From: an uncultured Alistipes sp.
GTDB taxonomy: Bacteria; Bacteroidota; Bacteroidia; Bacteroidales; Rikenellaceae
Assembly (NCBI RefSeq): GCF_902388705.1
Contig: NZ_CABMQJ010000004.1
Span: 84,589-148,588 of the forward strand
Reading direction: 5' to 3'
DNA: 64,000 bases
Shown here: positions 25,534 through 37,395 of the stretch, in pieces
How positions within the stretch are numbered: position 1 is the stretch's first letter
How the letters are laid out: the number at the start of each line of letters is the position of its first letter
The notes under the pieces: generated by a model
What the model was told of the DNA's origin: nothing
Seen by the model: only the letters and a program-made list of their open reading frames with translations
Databases searched by the model: none
Program-made: the position numbers and the translations under genes

Positions 25534-27801
25534 TTATTCCGAAGCCGGGATTTCGACCCGGAAGCACGACCCCTTGCCGACGGTCGAATCGACGCCGACA
25601 CGGCCTCCCATCCGCTCCGCGATGCTTTTGCATATCGGCAGGCCGAGCCCCGTTCCCTGGGTGAACGTATCCACTTTGTAGAACCGCTCGAAGATGTGTT
25701 CCGTCTTCTCCTCCGGGATGCCGATTCCCGTGTCGCAGACGTAAAAGCGCAGCCAGCCGGGAAGCTGTGCGAATCCGACGGTTATCGTCCCCTCGGAGGT
25801 GAATTTCACAGCGTTGCGCATGAAGTTTCCGAGGATTTGCTGCAATCCCTGCTTGTATTCGCAGATGCGCAGGGAGGGCAGTCCGTCGGCCGTGCGCACT
25901 GCGACCTTGTCCGAAGCTTGCAGGCGGAATGTTTCGGCCACTTCGCGGCAGAGCTCCCGGGCGTCGAACTGCGTGCGGACGATGTCGAGCCGTCCCGATT
26001 CGATGCGCGAGAGGTCGAGCACGTCGGAGATGATTTGCAGCAGCAGCCCGTTGTTGAGCGAAATGAGGCCGGCGAACTCCTTGCGCTGTGCAGGATCCTC
26101 CTCCGTGGCCAGCAGTTCCGAGAACCCCACGATGGCGTTCAGCGGCGTGCGTATTTCGTGGCTCATGTTGGCCAGGAATGCCGTTTTGAGCTTGTTGGCC
26201 TCCTCGGCGCGCTCTTTGGCGGCGGTCAGCTCCTGTTCGGTCTCTTTCAGGGCCGTGATGTCGTAGTTGATTCCGAGCATGTCGATAACCCCCTCCTGCG
26301 GGCGGTAGTCGCGGCATATAAGGTGGGTTTTGACCCACTTGACGCTTCCGTCGCCGTGCAGGGTGCGGCAGATTGCGGTTTTCGAACTGATTTCCCCCGA
26401 CCTGAAACGTGCGAGGCTTTCCAGCAGCACCTGCCGGTCGTCGGGATGCAGGTGGTCGTAATGGCCGATGGTGTTGCCGATTGTGGACGTTTCCGGCTCC
26501 CCGTAGTTGCGCAGCCAGACTTTCTGTGCATATCCCTCCGCGGTGCAGAGGTTGTAGTTGGCATATCCCACCTGCGCGTATTCTGAAATCAGGTGGAACA
26601 GCGCCTCGAACTCCGAAAGCCGGCTCTGGGCCTGCTTGAGCTCCGTGTTGTCGATGTTGATGAGCAGGTAGTGGGTCACCTCGCCCCGGTCGTTGTAGAG
26701 GCAGCGGATGCGGGCCGTCCAGTCGAAACTCCCCGGCCGGCTGCTCTCGTAATAACCGCCTACTTTGGAGAAGTCGTAGCAGGAGGTGAAATCCGCGCCC
26801 CTGCCCTCGCGTACGGCGGCCTTGATTTCCTCCGGGAAGTTGGGGTTGTCGAAGATGCTCAACCCGTGTATCTTTTCGGGATGCCTTACGCCGAACATCT
26901 CCAGGTCGCGGACGTTGATGTCGATGAGCTGTCCCTGGCGGTTGTAAATCTCGATGCCGACCGGGGCATTCTGGACGATGTTGCGCAGCAGTTTTTCCTG
27001 CTCGTCGAGCGCCGTGTGCGCCGTGACCGCATCGGTGATGTCGAGAATCAGGATTACGATTTCCGTTTCGTCGTTGGGCGTGTTGTACAGGAAGCTCCGG
27101 CAGTAGCGGTTCGTGTTTCTCGCGAACCATTCGCTCGTCCTGTAGTCGCCCAGGCGGATATGCGCGAGCATGTCGATGTGGCTGTCGACCGGTACGCCGG
27201 CCTCGTGCGCCGTTTTGTCGATGTAGTTTTCCGCGTTTATCCCCACGATTTGCAGTGCCGCACGGTTAATCGAAAGAAACATGTAATCGATGGCGTTTCC
27301 CTGGCTGTCGTATAGCAACCGGATGCGGAAGTAGCCGATTGGCAGGTGGTCGAGCAGGCTGTCCATGTGCTTGTTCTCTTTCAGCACGGCGTGGTAGTTG
27401 CTCTCGAGCGTCAGTATTTCGGCTTCGCCCCTGTTGCGGACGGGGACGCGCTGGATGTAGCCGAACAGGTGCGTGCCCGTTTCCGGGTCGGCCTGCCTGC
27501 CGACGAGCTGCGCATGGAGCCACACTTCGCCGTCGGGGAGTTCGACGGGAAACGTCCTGTCGAATTTGTCCCCGACCTTCAGGGCCATGAATTCGCTGTG
27601 TATCAGCGTCCGGTAATCTTCCCGGATCAGTGCTGTCAGCCGGCCGATGGGAATTCTGTCGCCTTCCAGCCCGAGCAGCCTGACTATGTAATCGGATACA
27701 TAGAGCTCTTCGGTCCGGAAACTCGCTTTCCACCAGCCCATTTGGGCGGCGTCGAGCATCAGCATCAAAGAGGGGAAATCGGGAGCGTTGGGGGTAAACA
27801 T
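25534..27801 (-). CDS. Hybrid-free sensor histidine kinase with four PAS domains
   Basis: A 755-residue kinase with no obvious transmembrane helix, so probably cytoplasmic. Four PAS-like units cover about residues 15-100, 125-265, 270-400 and 405-525. They are followed by the HisKA H-box FLANMSHEIRTPLNAIVGFS (about 545-565) and a HATPase with N-box NFMRNAVKF, G1 DTGIGIPEE and G2 GTGLGLPICK. There is no receiver domain and no response regulator next to it, so it is an orphan. Start ATG 27801 (MFTPNAPDFPSLMLML) is chosen because the upstream extension is Pro/Arg-rich and unlike any domain. The signal is unknown. Confidence 0.9.
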   Translation of the reverse strand: MFTPNAPDFPSLMLMLDAAQMGWWKASFRTEELYVSDYIVRLLGLEGDRIPIGRLTALIREDYRTLIHSEFMALKVGDKFDRTFPVELPDGEVWLHAQLVGRQADPETGTHLFGYIQRVPVRNRGEAEILTLESNYHAVLKENKHMDSLLDHLPIGYFRIRLLYDSQGNAIDYMFLSINRAALQIVGINAENYIDKTAHEAGVPVDSHIDMLAHIRLGDYRTSEWFARNTNRYCRSFLYNTPNDETEIVILILDITDAVTAHTALDEQEKLLRNIVQNAPVGIEIYNRQGQLIDINVRDLEMFGVRHPEKIHGLSIFDNPNFPEEIKAAVREGRGADFTSCYDFSKVGGYYESSRPGSFDWTARIRCLYNDRGEVTHYLLINIDNTELKQAQSRLSEFEALFHLISEYAQVGYANYNLCTAEGYAQKVWLRNYGEPETSTIGNTIGHYDHLHPDDRQVLLESLARFRSGEISSKTAICRTLHGDGSVKWVKTHLICRDYRPQEGVIDMLGINYDITALKETEQELTAAKERAEEANKLKTAFLANMSHEIRTPLNAIVGFSELLATEEDPAQRKEFAGLISLNNGLLLQIISDVLDLSRIESGRLDIVRTQFDARELCREVAETFRLQASDKVAVRTADGLPSLRICEYKQGLQQILGNFMRNAVKFTSEGTITVGFAQLPGWLRFYVCDTGIGIPEEKTEHIFERFYKVDTFTQGTGLGLPICKSIAERMGGRVGVDSTVGKGSCFRVEIPASE

Positions 27802-28070
27802 GGCTTCGGGATTTATTGAATGATGCGGACAGGGTTGCCTGGCGCTGCGAAATCTGCGGGAGCGTCCCGTCCGGCGACTCTCCGGGCTCCAATGATCGCG
27901 CCACGGATGTGCGTGGCGCACCGGGTGTTGCTGCAATCGCGGTATTGGGAGCGGTTCGGGGAACATGTGTCAAGGTTACTGACGGCCGTCAGCACCGTTT
28001 CCTTTCGGGCGAGTCGTGCGCCCGCATGTACCTCTTGTTGCCCGCTTTTCATGGCTGCAATCCATGTGTC

Positions 28071-29900
28071 TTATTCGAATGACTGCATTTCAATCAGTTT
28101 GGCGTAGATGCCGTTCTTTGCTATTAATTCGTTGTGGGTGCCCTGTTCGGCGATGCGCCCGTGGTCGACGACGATGATTTTGTCGGCGTTGTGGATCGTC
28201 GACAGGCGGTGGGCGATGACTACCGACGTGCGTCCCTCGAGCAGTTTGTTGAGGGCGTCCTGCACGAGTTTTTCACTCTCCGTGTCGAGCGCCGAAGTCG
28301 CCTCGTCGAGAATCAGGATGTCGGGGTTTTTCAGCACGGCACGGGCAATCGACAGCCGCTGGCGCTGGCCGCCCGAGAGTTTCACGCCCCGGTCGCCGAT
28401 ATTGGTCTGGTAACCTTCGGGCGCCTCGGTGATGAAACAGTCGGCGTTGGCGATTTTCGCCGCTTCGACAATCTCCTCGTGCGAGGCTCCCGCCTTGCCC
28501 ATGGCGATGTTGCCCTCGATGGTGTCGTTGAAAAGCACGGTGTCCTGTCCTACGACGCTCATGTGGGCGCGCAGGCTGTCCTGTTTGTAGTCGCGGATCG
28601 AAACGCCGTCGATTAGGATGTCGCCTGCCGTAACGTCGTAAAAACGCGGTATGAGTTCGCTCAATGTCGATTTTCCGCCGCCCGAGGGGCCTACCAGCGC
28701 CACGGTTTGCCCGCGACGGATGTCGAACGAAATACCGTCGATTACCTCCCGGCTGCCGTCGTAGGAGAAATGGATGTCGCGGAATTCGATTTTGTCTTTC
28801 AGCCCGGTGAGCTCCTGTGCGCCGGGTTTGTCCTGGATTTCGCTCCGTGCGTCGATAATCGTGAAGATACGCTCCCCGGCGGCGATACCCTGGTTGATGT
28901 TGGCGAACTGGTCGATGAACGTGCGCACGGGGCGTGTGATTTGCGAGAACATCGCCACGAAAGCGATGAATCCTTCGGGACTCAACGAGCCCTTGAATAC
29001 GAGCGACCCGCCGAATACGAGGATCACGCCGACGGCCGAAATGCCGAGAAATTCGCTCATCGGTGACGCCAGCTGCTGGCGGCGGGCCATCGAGAGGGTC
29101 AGCCGGGCCAGGTCGGCGTTCAGGTCGTAGAATTTCTGTTTGATATAGCCGGTTGCGTTGTAACTCTTGATGACCTTGACGCCCGAAAGCGATTCGTCGA
29201 GCGTCGAAACCAGTTCGCCCATGCGTTTCTGGCTCGTGCGGGCCGGGTGGCGCAGGCGCTTGACGATGCTGCCGATGATTAGTGCCACCACGGGCAGGAA
29301 CAGCACCGAGAAGACGGCCAGCTCCCACGAAATGGCCACCATCATGACGGTGTAGCCGATAATCAGGAACGGTTCGCGGAAGGCCACCTGCAGCGTATTG
29401 GTGATGCAGAACTGCACGACGCCTACGTCGGAGGTGATTTTCGAGATGATGTCGCCCTTGCGCTGGTCGCTGAAATAGCCGACATGCATGTCCACCACTT
29501 TCGAGAACATTTCGTCACGCATGCGTTGCAGCGTGCGGGTGCGCATGTTTTCCACCGTCCACGAACCCAGGTAGCGGAACAGGTTGCTCAACAGGCTCAC
29601 GAAAACGGTTACCACGGCCAGCAGGAGCAGTACGTTTTCGGGGTTGTATTCGTTGAACAGGTGCGAATAGGTGAAGTTGAACAGGGCCGTCAGGTACTCC
29701 TGGTTGAATGCCAGCGGGGGCAGCTTCTCCACATAGACGAACGTGTAGTCCGCGTCGAACATCGTTTTGAGGATCGGCATGATCAGCAGGAACGTGAGCG
29801 AGTTGAACAGTGCGTACAGCAGCGAGTAGAAGAAGTAAGGGACGGCGTATTTGCGGATAGGCCGGGCGAAACCCAGGAGCCTCATGTATGTTTTGAACAT
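28071..29900 (-). CDS. ABC exporter, MsbA-like (fused permease and ATPase)
   Basis: A 609-residue half transporter. Residues 1-340 carry six membrane helices of the exporter fold. The ATPase has Walker A GPSGGGKSTL (about 403-412), the signature LSGGQRQRLS (about 505-514), Walker B ILILDEATSALD and the switch His in VIAHRLSTI. In Bacteroidota such proteins flip lipid A-core or export drugs or lipids; which one cannot be told here. It has its own promoter and no operon partner. Confidence 0.93.
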   Translation of the reverse strand: MFKTYMRLLGFARPIRKYAVPYFFYSLLYALFNSLTFLLIMPILKTMFDADYTFVYVEKLPPLAFNQEYLTALFNFTYSHLFNEYNPENVLLLLAVVTVFVSLLSNLFRYLGSWTVENMRTRTLQRMRDEMFSKVVDMHVGYFSDQRKGDIISKITSDVGVVQFCITNTLQVAFREPFLIIGYTVMMVAISWELAVFSVLFLPVVALIIGSIVKRLRHPARTSQKRMGELVSTLDESLSGVKVIKSYNATGYIKQKFYDLNADLARLTLSMARRQQLASPMSEFLGISAVGVILVFGGSLVFKGSLSPEGFIAFVAMFSQITRPVRTFIDQFANINQGIAAGERIFTIIDARSEIQDKPGAQELTGLKDKIEFRDIHFSYDGSREVIDGISFDIRRGQTVALVGPSGGGKSTLSELIPRFYDVTAGDILIDGVSIRDYKQDSLRAHMSVVGQDTVLFNDTIEGNIAMGKAGASHEEIVEAAKIANADCFITEAPEGYQTNIGDRGVKLSGGQRQRLSIARAVLKNPDILILDEATSALDTESEKLVQDALNKLLEGRTSVVIAHRLSTIHNADKIIVVDHGRIAEQGTHNELIAKNGIYAKLIEMQSFE

Positions 29901-29938
29901 TACGGGCGGATTATTTGCAGGTTATGTGATAATCGGGA

Positions 29939-29946
29939 CAAAGATA
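29939..29946 (-). promoter_or_regulatory. -7 box of the ABC exporter gene
   Basis: TATCTTTG on the minus strand; start predicted near 29933, leader about 33 bases. Confidence 0.65.
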
Positions 29947-30015
29947 GAAATAATAATGTAAAATTCGGACATCCACTGCCAAAAGTGCGAACTTCCGGAT
30001 AATTAATGTCCTAAA

Positions 30016-30053
30016 AGGAGGAGGGGCGAACAGTTCCGTTCGCCCCTCCTCCT
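30016..30053 (-). terminator. Terminator of rnhA overlapping its stop codon
   Basis: A perfect 16-bp stem (30016-30031 with 30038-30053) with a 6-base loop, followed on the minus strand by TTTTAG. The stem begins within the rnhA stop codon (30052-30054). Confidence 0.88.
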
Positions 30054-30558
30054 ATTTTTCTTCCGGCTCGTAACCCGTGTCTTCCAGCAGGTGCGCCCGG
30101 TCGTTGGCTGCGGCCACCGCCAACTGGTCGCAGCGGTTGTTCTCCACCGTGTCGGCGTGTCCCTTGACCCACACGAAGCGCACGTTGTGGTGCCGGTATA
30201 CGCGCAGGAACCGCATCCACAGGTCGGGGTTCTTCTTGCCTGCGAACCGCTTCTTCTCCCAGCCGAATACCCAGCCTTTCGTCACGGCGTCCACGACGTA
30301 TTTCGAGTCGGAGTACACCGTCACGTCCGACCCTTCGAACTTGAGCGTTTCCAGCGCCGCACAGACGGCCGTGAGCTCCATGCGGTTGTTGGTCGTCAGG
30401 CGGAAACCCTGCGACAACTCCTTGCGGTGGTGCCCCGAGAGGAGCACCGCGCCGTAGCCGCCGGGGCCGGGGTTGCCCAGCGCCGAGCCGTCGGTGTATA
30501 TGGTTATTGCAGGCAAATTGCGTCGTGTTAGGGGTTTGCTTTCGTGCGGCCGCAGCAT
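30052..30558 (-). CDS. rnhA: Ribonuclease HI
   Basis: A 168-residue RNase HI that degrades the RNA of RNA-DNA hybrids. All four carboxylates are present: Asp in YTDGSALGNPG, Glu in NNRMELTAV, Asp in YSDSKYVVD and Asp in NNRCDQLA, plus the basic protrusion GWEKKRFAGKKN. The first ATG gives a 16-residue extension before the fold, and a later TTG start is possible. It lies 71 bases after valS with a hairpin between. Confidence 0.96.
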   Translation of the reverse strand: MLRPHESKPLTRRNLPAITIYTDGSALGNPGPGGYGAVLLSGHHRKELSQGFRLTTNNRMELTAVCAALETLKFEGSDVTVYSDSKYVVDAVTKGWVFGWEKKRFAGKKNPDLWMRFLRVYRHHNVRFVWVKGHADTVENNRCDQLAVAAANDRAHLLEDTGYEPEEK

Positions 30559-30581
30559 TTCCTGCTGCCGTATGAAAAATA

Positions 30582-30615
30582 CCTGTTCCCGCGCCCCGCA
30601 GGGAGCAGGAACAGG
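30582..30615 (-). terminator. Hairpin between valS and rnhA
   Basis: An 8-bp outer stem CCTGTTCC/GGAACAGG with further pairing inside, followed on the minus strand by TATTTTT. It may end or attenuate valS transcription before rnhA. Confidence 0.7.
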
Positions 30616-30629
30616 CGTGTGTGTCGGTT

Positions 30630-33257
<2,628 letters not shown>

Positions 33258-33290
33258 AGGGTGAGTGTTTTTGCTTTGTTGTTTGACCCG

Positions 33291-33318
33291 CAAAGTTATT
33301 AACATTCTGTCAAAGATA
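33291..33318 (-). promoter_or_regulatory. Two candidate -7 boxes of valS
   Basis: On the minus strand TAACTTTG (33298 to 33291) and TATCTTTG (33318 to 33311) both match TAnnTTTG, giving leaders of about 28 and 48 bases. Confidence 0.55.
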
Positions 33319-33341
33319 AAATAAATATCGCTAAAAATCGT

Positions 33342-33349
33342 TACCTTTG
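33342..33349 (+). promoter_or_regulatory. -7 box of lon
   Basis: TACCTTTG; predicted start near 33355, about 17 bases before the ATG at 33372. Confidence 0.65.
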
Positions 33350-33371
33350 CAGCATTATATATTGGTAAACT

Positions 33372-35804
33372 ATGAGTAAAAAAGATAAAATCATTGAAAC
33401 TATCGAAGTCGAAGACGTGAACCTGCTGCCCGATTTGCTTGACGGCAAGCACCGGGTAATTCCCATCGTGACCGGCGGCGACGAAGTCGTCGAGGAGGTC
33501 GAGGTGCCGGAGATTATCCCGATTCTCACGCTGCGCAGCTCCGTGCTCTTCCCCGGCGCCATCACCCCGATTACCGTCGGCCGCGACAAGAGCATCAGCC
33601 TCGTGCGCGCCGTCAATGCCGAGGGCGGCATCCTGGGCGCCGTGCTGCAGCGCGAAAGCGACGTCGAAGACCCTGCGCCGGACGACATGTACAAGGTCGG
33701 CACCGCGGCGCGCATCATCAAGATACTCGAAATGCCCAACGGCAACCTCACGGTCATCCTGAACGGGCTCGAGAAGGTCGAAATTCGCGAATACATCTCG
33801 ACCGAGCCCTATTTCCGGGCCCGGGTGACGGCGCTGCGCGACACGACGCCCGACCTGAAAAGCATCGAGTTCGAAGCCCTCGTGGATTCGATTCGCGACG
33901 TGGCGCTCAACATCATCAACGTTTCGCCGTCGATGCCCAAGGAGGCCGCGTTCGCCATCAAGAACATCGACTCCAAACGCGGCATCATCAACTTCATCTG
34001 CTCGAATATGGAGCTCACGGACGAAGACCGCCAGTCGCTGCTGGAGGCTCCCGGCCTGCTGGCCCGCGCCCGCAAACTGCTCGAGATACTGATTCGCGAG
34101 CAGCAGCTGGCCGAACTGAAGAACCAGATTCAGGAGCGCGTCAAACAGGAAATCGACAAACAGCAGCGCGACTACTACCTGCAGCAGCAGATGCGCACGA
34201 TTCAGGACGAGCTGGGCGACGGCGCCGACGCCGACTTGGAGAAGATGCGCGAGGAGGCGCGGAAGAAGAACTGGCCCAAGGAGGTCGGCGAAACGTTCGA
34301 GAAAGAGTTGCAGAAAGTCGAGCGGCTGAATCCCGCCGTCGCCGAGTACTCGGTGCAGATGACCTACCTGCAGCTGCTGCTGGAGCTGCCGTGGAACGAG
34401 GTCACCAAAGACAACCTCGACCTCAAGTGCGCCCGCGAACAACTCGACCACGACCATTTCGGCCTGGACGAGGTCAAGGAGCGTATCCTGGAGCACCTGG
34501 CCGTCATCAAACTCAAGGGCGACCTCAAGTCCCCGATTCTCTGCCTCTACGGTCCTCCGGGCGTGGGTAAAACCTCGCTGGGCAAGTCGGTCGCCGCGGC
34601 GCTGGGCCGCAAGTTCGGTCGGATTTCGCTCGGCGGCCTGCACGATGAGTCGGAGATACGCGGACACCGCCGCACCTACATCGGCGCCATGCCGGGCCGG
34701 ATTATCCAGACCATCAAACGGTGCGGTTCGTCGAATCCGGTCATCATCCTCGACGAGGTGGACAAGGTGACCGTTTCGAACCACGGCGACCCGTCGAGTG
34801 CCCTGCTGGAGGTGCTCGACCCGGAGCAGAACACCACCTTCCACGACAATTACATCGACATGGAATACGACCTGTCGAAGGTGCTGTTCATCGCCACGGC
34901 CAACAACATCGCCAACATCGCCCCGGCGCTCCGCGACCGCATGGAGATGATCAATATCCCGGGCTACCTGCTCGAGGAGAAGGTACGCATCGCGCTCGAC
35001 CACCTGCTTCCCAAGCAGCGCGAGGCGCACGGCATCAAGGAACAGGAGCTGACGCTCACACCCGGCGTGGTCGAGGAGATCGTCGCCGGCTATACCCGCG
35101 AGTCGGGCGTGCGTTCGCTGGACAAGCATCTGGCGAAAATCGCCCGCGCCCGCGCCAAACAGATTGCTTTCGACGAGGCGTTCGCTCCCGAGGTTTCGGC
35201 CCGCGACGTCGAGAAAATTCTCGGCATGCCCAAGTTCCTCAAGGAGGAGTACGAGGTGGGCGGCATGACGGGCGTGGTTACCGGCCTGGCATGGACGGAG
35301 GTCGGCGGCGACATCCTCTACATCGAGTCGGTGCTGACGCCCGGCAAGGGCAAGGTCAGCCTGACGGGTAACCTGGGCGACGTGATGAAAGAGTCGGCGA
35401 CGATAGCCCACGAGTGGGTGATGGCCCACCACGAGGAGCTGGGCATCGACCCGTCGCTGTTCGAGAAAAACGACATCAACATCCACGTTCCCGAGGGGGC
35501 GATTCCGAAGGACGGGCCTTCGGCCGGAATCACGATGGTGACCTCGATTGTATCGACCTACACCGGACGCACGGTCAAGGAGCGTATCGCCATGACGGGC
35601 GAAACGACCCTCCGCGGCCGTGTGATGCCCGTGGGCGGCGTCAAGGAGAAAATCCTGGCCGCCAAGCGCGCCGGCATCACCGAGTTGATTCTCTCGGACG
35701 AGAACCGCAAGGACATCGCCGAAATCAAACCCGAATATGTGCAGGGCCTGACGTTCCATTACGTAAGGACGAACGACGACGTGCTGAAACTGGCGCTGGC
35801 ATAA
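33372..35804 (+). CDS. lon: ATP-dependent protease Lon
   Basis: An 810-residue LonA. An N-terminal substrate domain (from IPILTLRSSVLFPGAITPI) and a long coiled coil lead to the AAA+ module with Walker A GPPGVGKTSLGKS (about residues 396-408) and Walker B VIILDEVDK, then the protease domain with catalytic Ser in KDGPSAGITM (about 718) and Lys in VGGVKEKILAAK (about 761). It degrades misfolded and regulatory proteins in the cytoplasm. A -7 box lies just upstream, divergent from valS, and there is no visible CIRCE or other heat-shock operator. Confidence 0.98.
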   Translation: MSKKDKIIETIEVEDVNLLPDLLDGKHRVIPIVTGGDEVVEEVEVPEIIPILTLRSSVLFPGAITPITVGRDKSISLVRAVNAEGGILGAVLQRESDVEDPAPDDMYKVGTAARIIKILEMPNGNLTVILNGLEKVEIREYISTEPYFRARVTALRDTTPDLKSIEFEALVDSIRDVALNIINVSPSMPKEAAFAIKNIDSKRGIINFICSNMELTDEDRQSLLEAPGLLARARKLLEILIREQQLAELKNQIQERVKQEIDKQQRDYYLQQQMRTIQDELGDGADADLEKMREEARKKNWPKEVGETFEKELQKVERLNPAVAEYSVQMTYLQLLLELPWNEVTKDNLDLKCAREQLDHDHFGLDEVKERILEHLAVIKLKGDLKSPILCLYGPPGVGKTSLGKSVAAALGRKFGRISLGGLHDESEIRGHRRTYIGAMPGRIIQTIKRCGSSNPVIILDEVDKVTVSNHGDPSSALLEVLDPEQNTTFHDNYIDMEYDLSKVLFIATANNIANIAPALRDRMEMINIPGYLLEEKVRIALDHLLPKQREAHGIKEQELTLTPGVVEEIVAGYTRESGVRSLDKHLAKIARARAKQIAFDEAFAPEVSARDVEKILGMPKFLKEEYEVGGMTGVVTGLAWTEVGGDILYIESVLTPGKGKVSLTGNLGDVMKESATIAHEWVMAHHEELGIDPSLFEKNDINIHVPEGAIPKDGPSAGITMVTSIVSTYTGRTVKERIAMTGETTLRGRVMPVGGVKEKILAAKRAGITELILSDENRKDIAEIKPEYVQGLTFHYVRTNDDVLKLALA

Positions 35805-35858
35805 AGTGAAAGATGAAAGGTGAAAAGTTTTGATTTTCACCTTTTACTTTTTACTTTT
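35803..35858 (+). terminator. Long imperfect hairpin ending lon
   Basis: The 24 bases 35803-35826 pair with 35834-35857 with three G-T pairs and one mismatch; the core is AAAGGTGAAAA/TTTTCACCTTT. The 3' side is T rich. The AAAGTGAAAGGTGAAAAG type of hairpin recurs in Bacteroidota genomes (general knowledge). Confidence 0.75.
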
Positions 35859-35878
35859 ACGTATAAATCCGACCGACC

Positions 35879-36643
35879 ATGAAATTTATCGCAATCATAC
35901 CGGCGCGCTACGCTTCGACCCGCTTCCCGGCCAAGCCGCTGGCGATGCTGGGCGGCAAACCCGTTATCCGGCGCGTTTACGAGCAGGTGGCGGGTGTGCT
36001 GGACGATGCCGTGGTGGCTACCGACGACGAGCGTATCTATGATGCCGTGCTCGCGTTCGGCGGCAGGGCGGAGATGACTTCGCCCGACCACAAGAGCGGC
36101 ACCGACCGCTGCTGGGAGGCCTACCTCAAGCAGGGGAGGAAGTACGATGCGGTGGTCAACGTGCAGGGCGACGAACCGTTTATCCGGGCGTCGCAGCTGG
36201 AGGCCGTCAAACGGTGCTTCGACGATCCTGCGACCGATATCGCCACGCTCGTGAAACCTTTTGCCGAGGCGGACGGGCTCGCGGCGCTGGAAAATCCCAA
36301 CTCCCCGAAAGTGGTGCTCGACGCACAGTCGCGGGCCATCTATTTTTCGCGTTCGGTGATTCCCTACCTGCGGGGCGTCGACCGTTCGGAGTGGCTCGCC
36401 CGCCATACGTTTTACAAACATATCGGCCTCTACGCTTTCCGCACGGAGGTGCTGCGCGCCGTCACGGCGCTGCCGCAGTCGCCGCTCGAAAAAGCCGAGT
36501 CGCTCGAACAGCTGCGCTGGCTGGAGAACGGTTACCGGATCGGCGTAGGCGTCACCGACGTCGAAACCATCGGTATCGACACGCCCGGCGACCTCGAAAA
36601 GGCCGAGGCGTTTTTGTTACACCATCCCGAATTCAAAAAATGA
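35879..36643 (+). CDS. kdsB: 3-deoxy-manno-octulosonate cytidylyltransferase
   Basis: A 254-residue nucleotidyltransferase that activates Kdo with CTP for lipopolysaccharide assembly. It has the N-terminal loop IIPARYASTRFPAKPL (residues 5-20), the metal-site block VVNVQGDEPF (about 94-103) and HIGLYAFR (about 182-189). First of three coupled Kdo genes; its stop overlaps the kdsA start (ATGA). No exact -7 box lies in the 75-base gap after lon, so read-through from lon is possible. Confidence 0.97.
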   Translation: MKFIAIIPARYASTRFPAKPLAMLGGKPVIRRVYEQVAGVLDDAVVATDDERIYDAVLAFGGRAEMTSPDHKSGTDRCWEAYLKQGRKYDAVVNVQGDEPFIRASQLEAVKRCFDDPATDIATLVKPFAEADGLAALENPNSPKVVLDAQSRAIYFSRSVIPYLRGVDRSEWLARHTFYKHIGLYAFRTEVLRAVTALPQSPLEKAESLEQLRWLENGYRIGVGVTDVETIGIDTPGDLEKAEAFLLHHPEFKK

Positions 36644-37395
36644 CAGCTATGAAATTCATCGCCGGGCCGTGCGTCATCGAATCGGCCGAACTGCTCGACA
36701 CCGTGGCCGGACGCCTCGCGGCGATTAACCGGGCCCTCGGTACGGATATCATCTTCAAGGCGTCGTTCGACAAGGCCAACCGCACCTCGATTTCCTCGTT
36801 CCGGGGGCCGGGGCTCGAAAAAGGGCTGCAGATGCTTGCCGACGTGCAATCGAAATGGGGGCTGAAGCTGCTGACCGACATCCACGAGTCGTGGCAGGCC
36901 GCACCCGTGGGCGAGGTGGTCGACGTAATTCAGATTCCGGCGTTCCTCTGCCGTCAGACCGACCTGCTGGTGGCTGCGGCCAAGACGGGCAAAACCGTGA
37001 ACATCAAAAAGGCGCAGTTCCTTTCGGGCGCCGACATGCAATTCCCGTATGAAAAGGCGCACGAGGCGGGCGCTGCGGAGATATGGCTTACCGAGCGGGG
37101 CAATATCTACGGCTACAACAACCTCGTGGTCGACTTCCGCAATATCCCCGACATGCTGCGCATCGCGCCGACCGTGGTGATGGACTGCACCCACTCTGTG
37201 CAGCGTCCCGGTGCCGCGGGGGGCAAGACGGGCGGCAACCGCGAATTCGTGCCTGCCATGGCGCAGGCCGCCAGGGCGTTCGGCGCCAACGGCTTTTTCT
37301 TCGAGGTGCATCCCTGTCCCGACTGCGCCTTGAGCGACGGCCCCAACATGCTGCAACTCGACGATTTGGAGAATCTCATCAAAACCCTGCTATAA
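36640..37395 (+). CDS. kdsA: 3-deoxy-8-phosphooctulonate synthase
   Basis: A 251-residue enzyme joining phosphoenolpyruvate and arabinose 5-phosphate to make Kdo-8-phosphate. Family marks are FIAGPCVIES near the start, KASFDKANRTS (about 41-51), NIKKAQFLSG (about 124-133) and FFFEVHPCPDCALSDGPNML. MTAMKF at 36640 overlaps the kdsB stop by four bases; the second Met at 36649 is the alternative. Cys in IAGPC and in HPCPDC leave metal dependence open. Confidence 0.97.
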   Translation: MTAMKFIAGPCVIESAELLDTVAGRLAAINRALGTDIIFKASFDKANRTSISSFRGPGLEKGLQMLADVQSKWGLKLLTDIHESWQAAPVGEVVDVIQIPAFLCRQTDLLVAAAKTGKTVNIKKAQFLSGADMQFPYEKAHEAGAAEIWLTERGNIYGYNNLVVDFRNIPDMLRIAPTVVMDCTHSVQRPGAAGGKTGGNREFVPAMAQAARAFGANGFFFEVHPCPDCALSDGPNMLQLDDLENLIKTLL

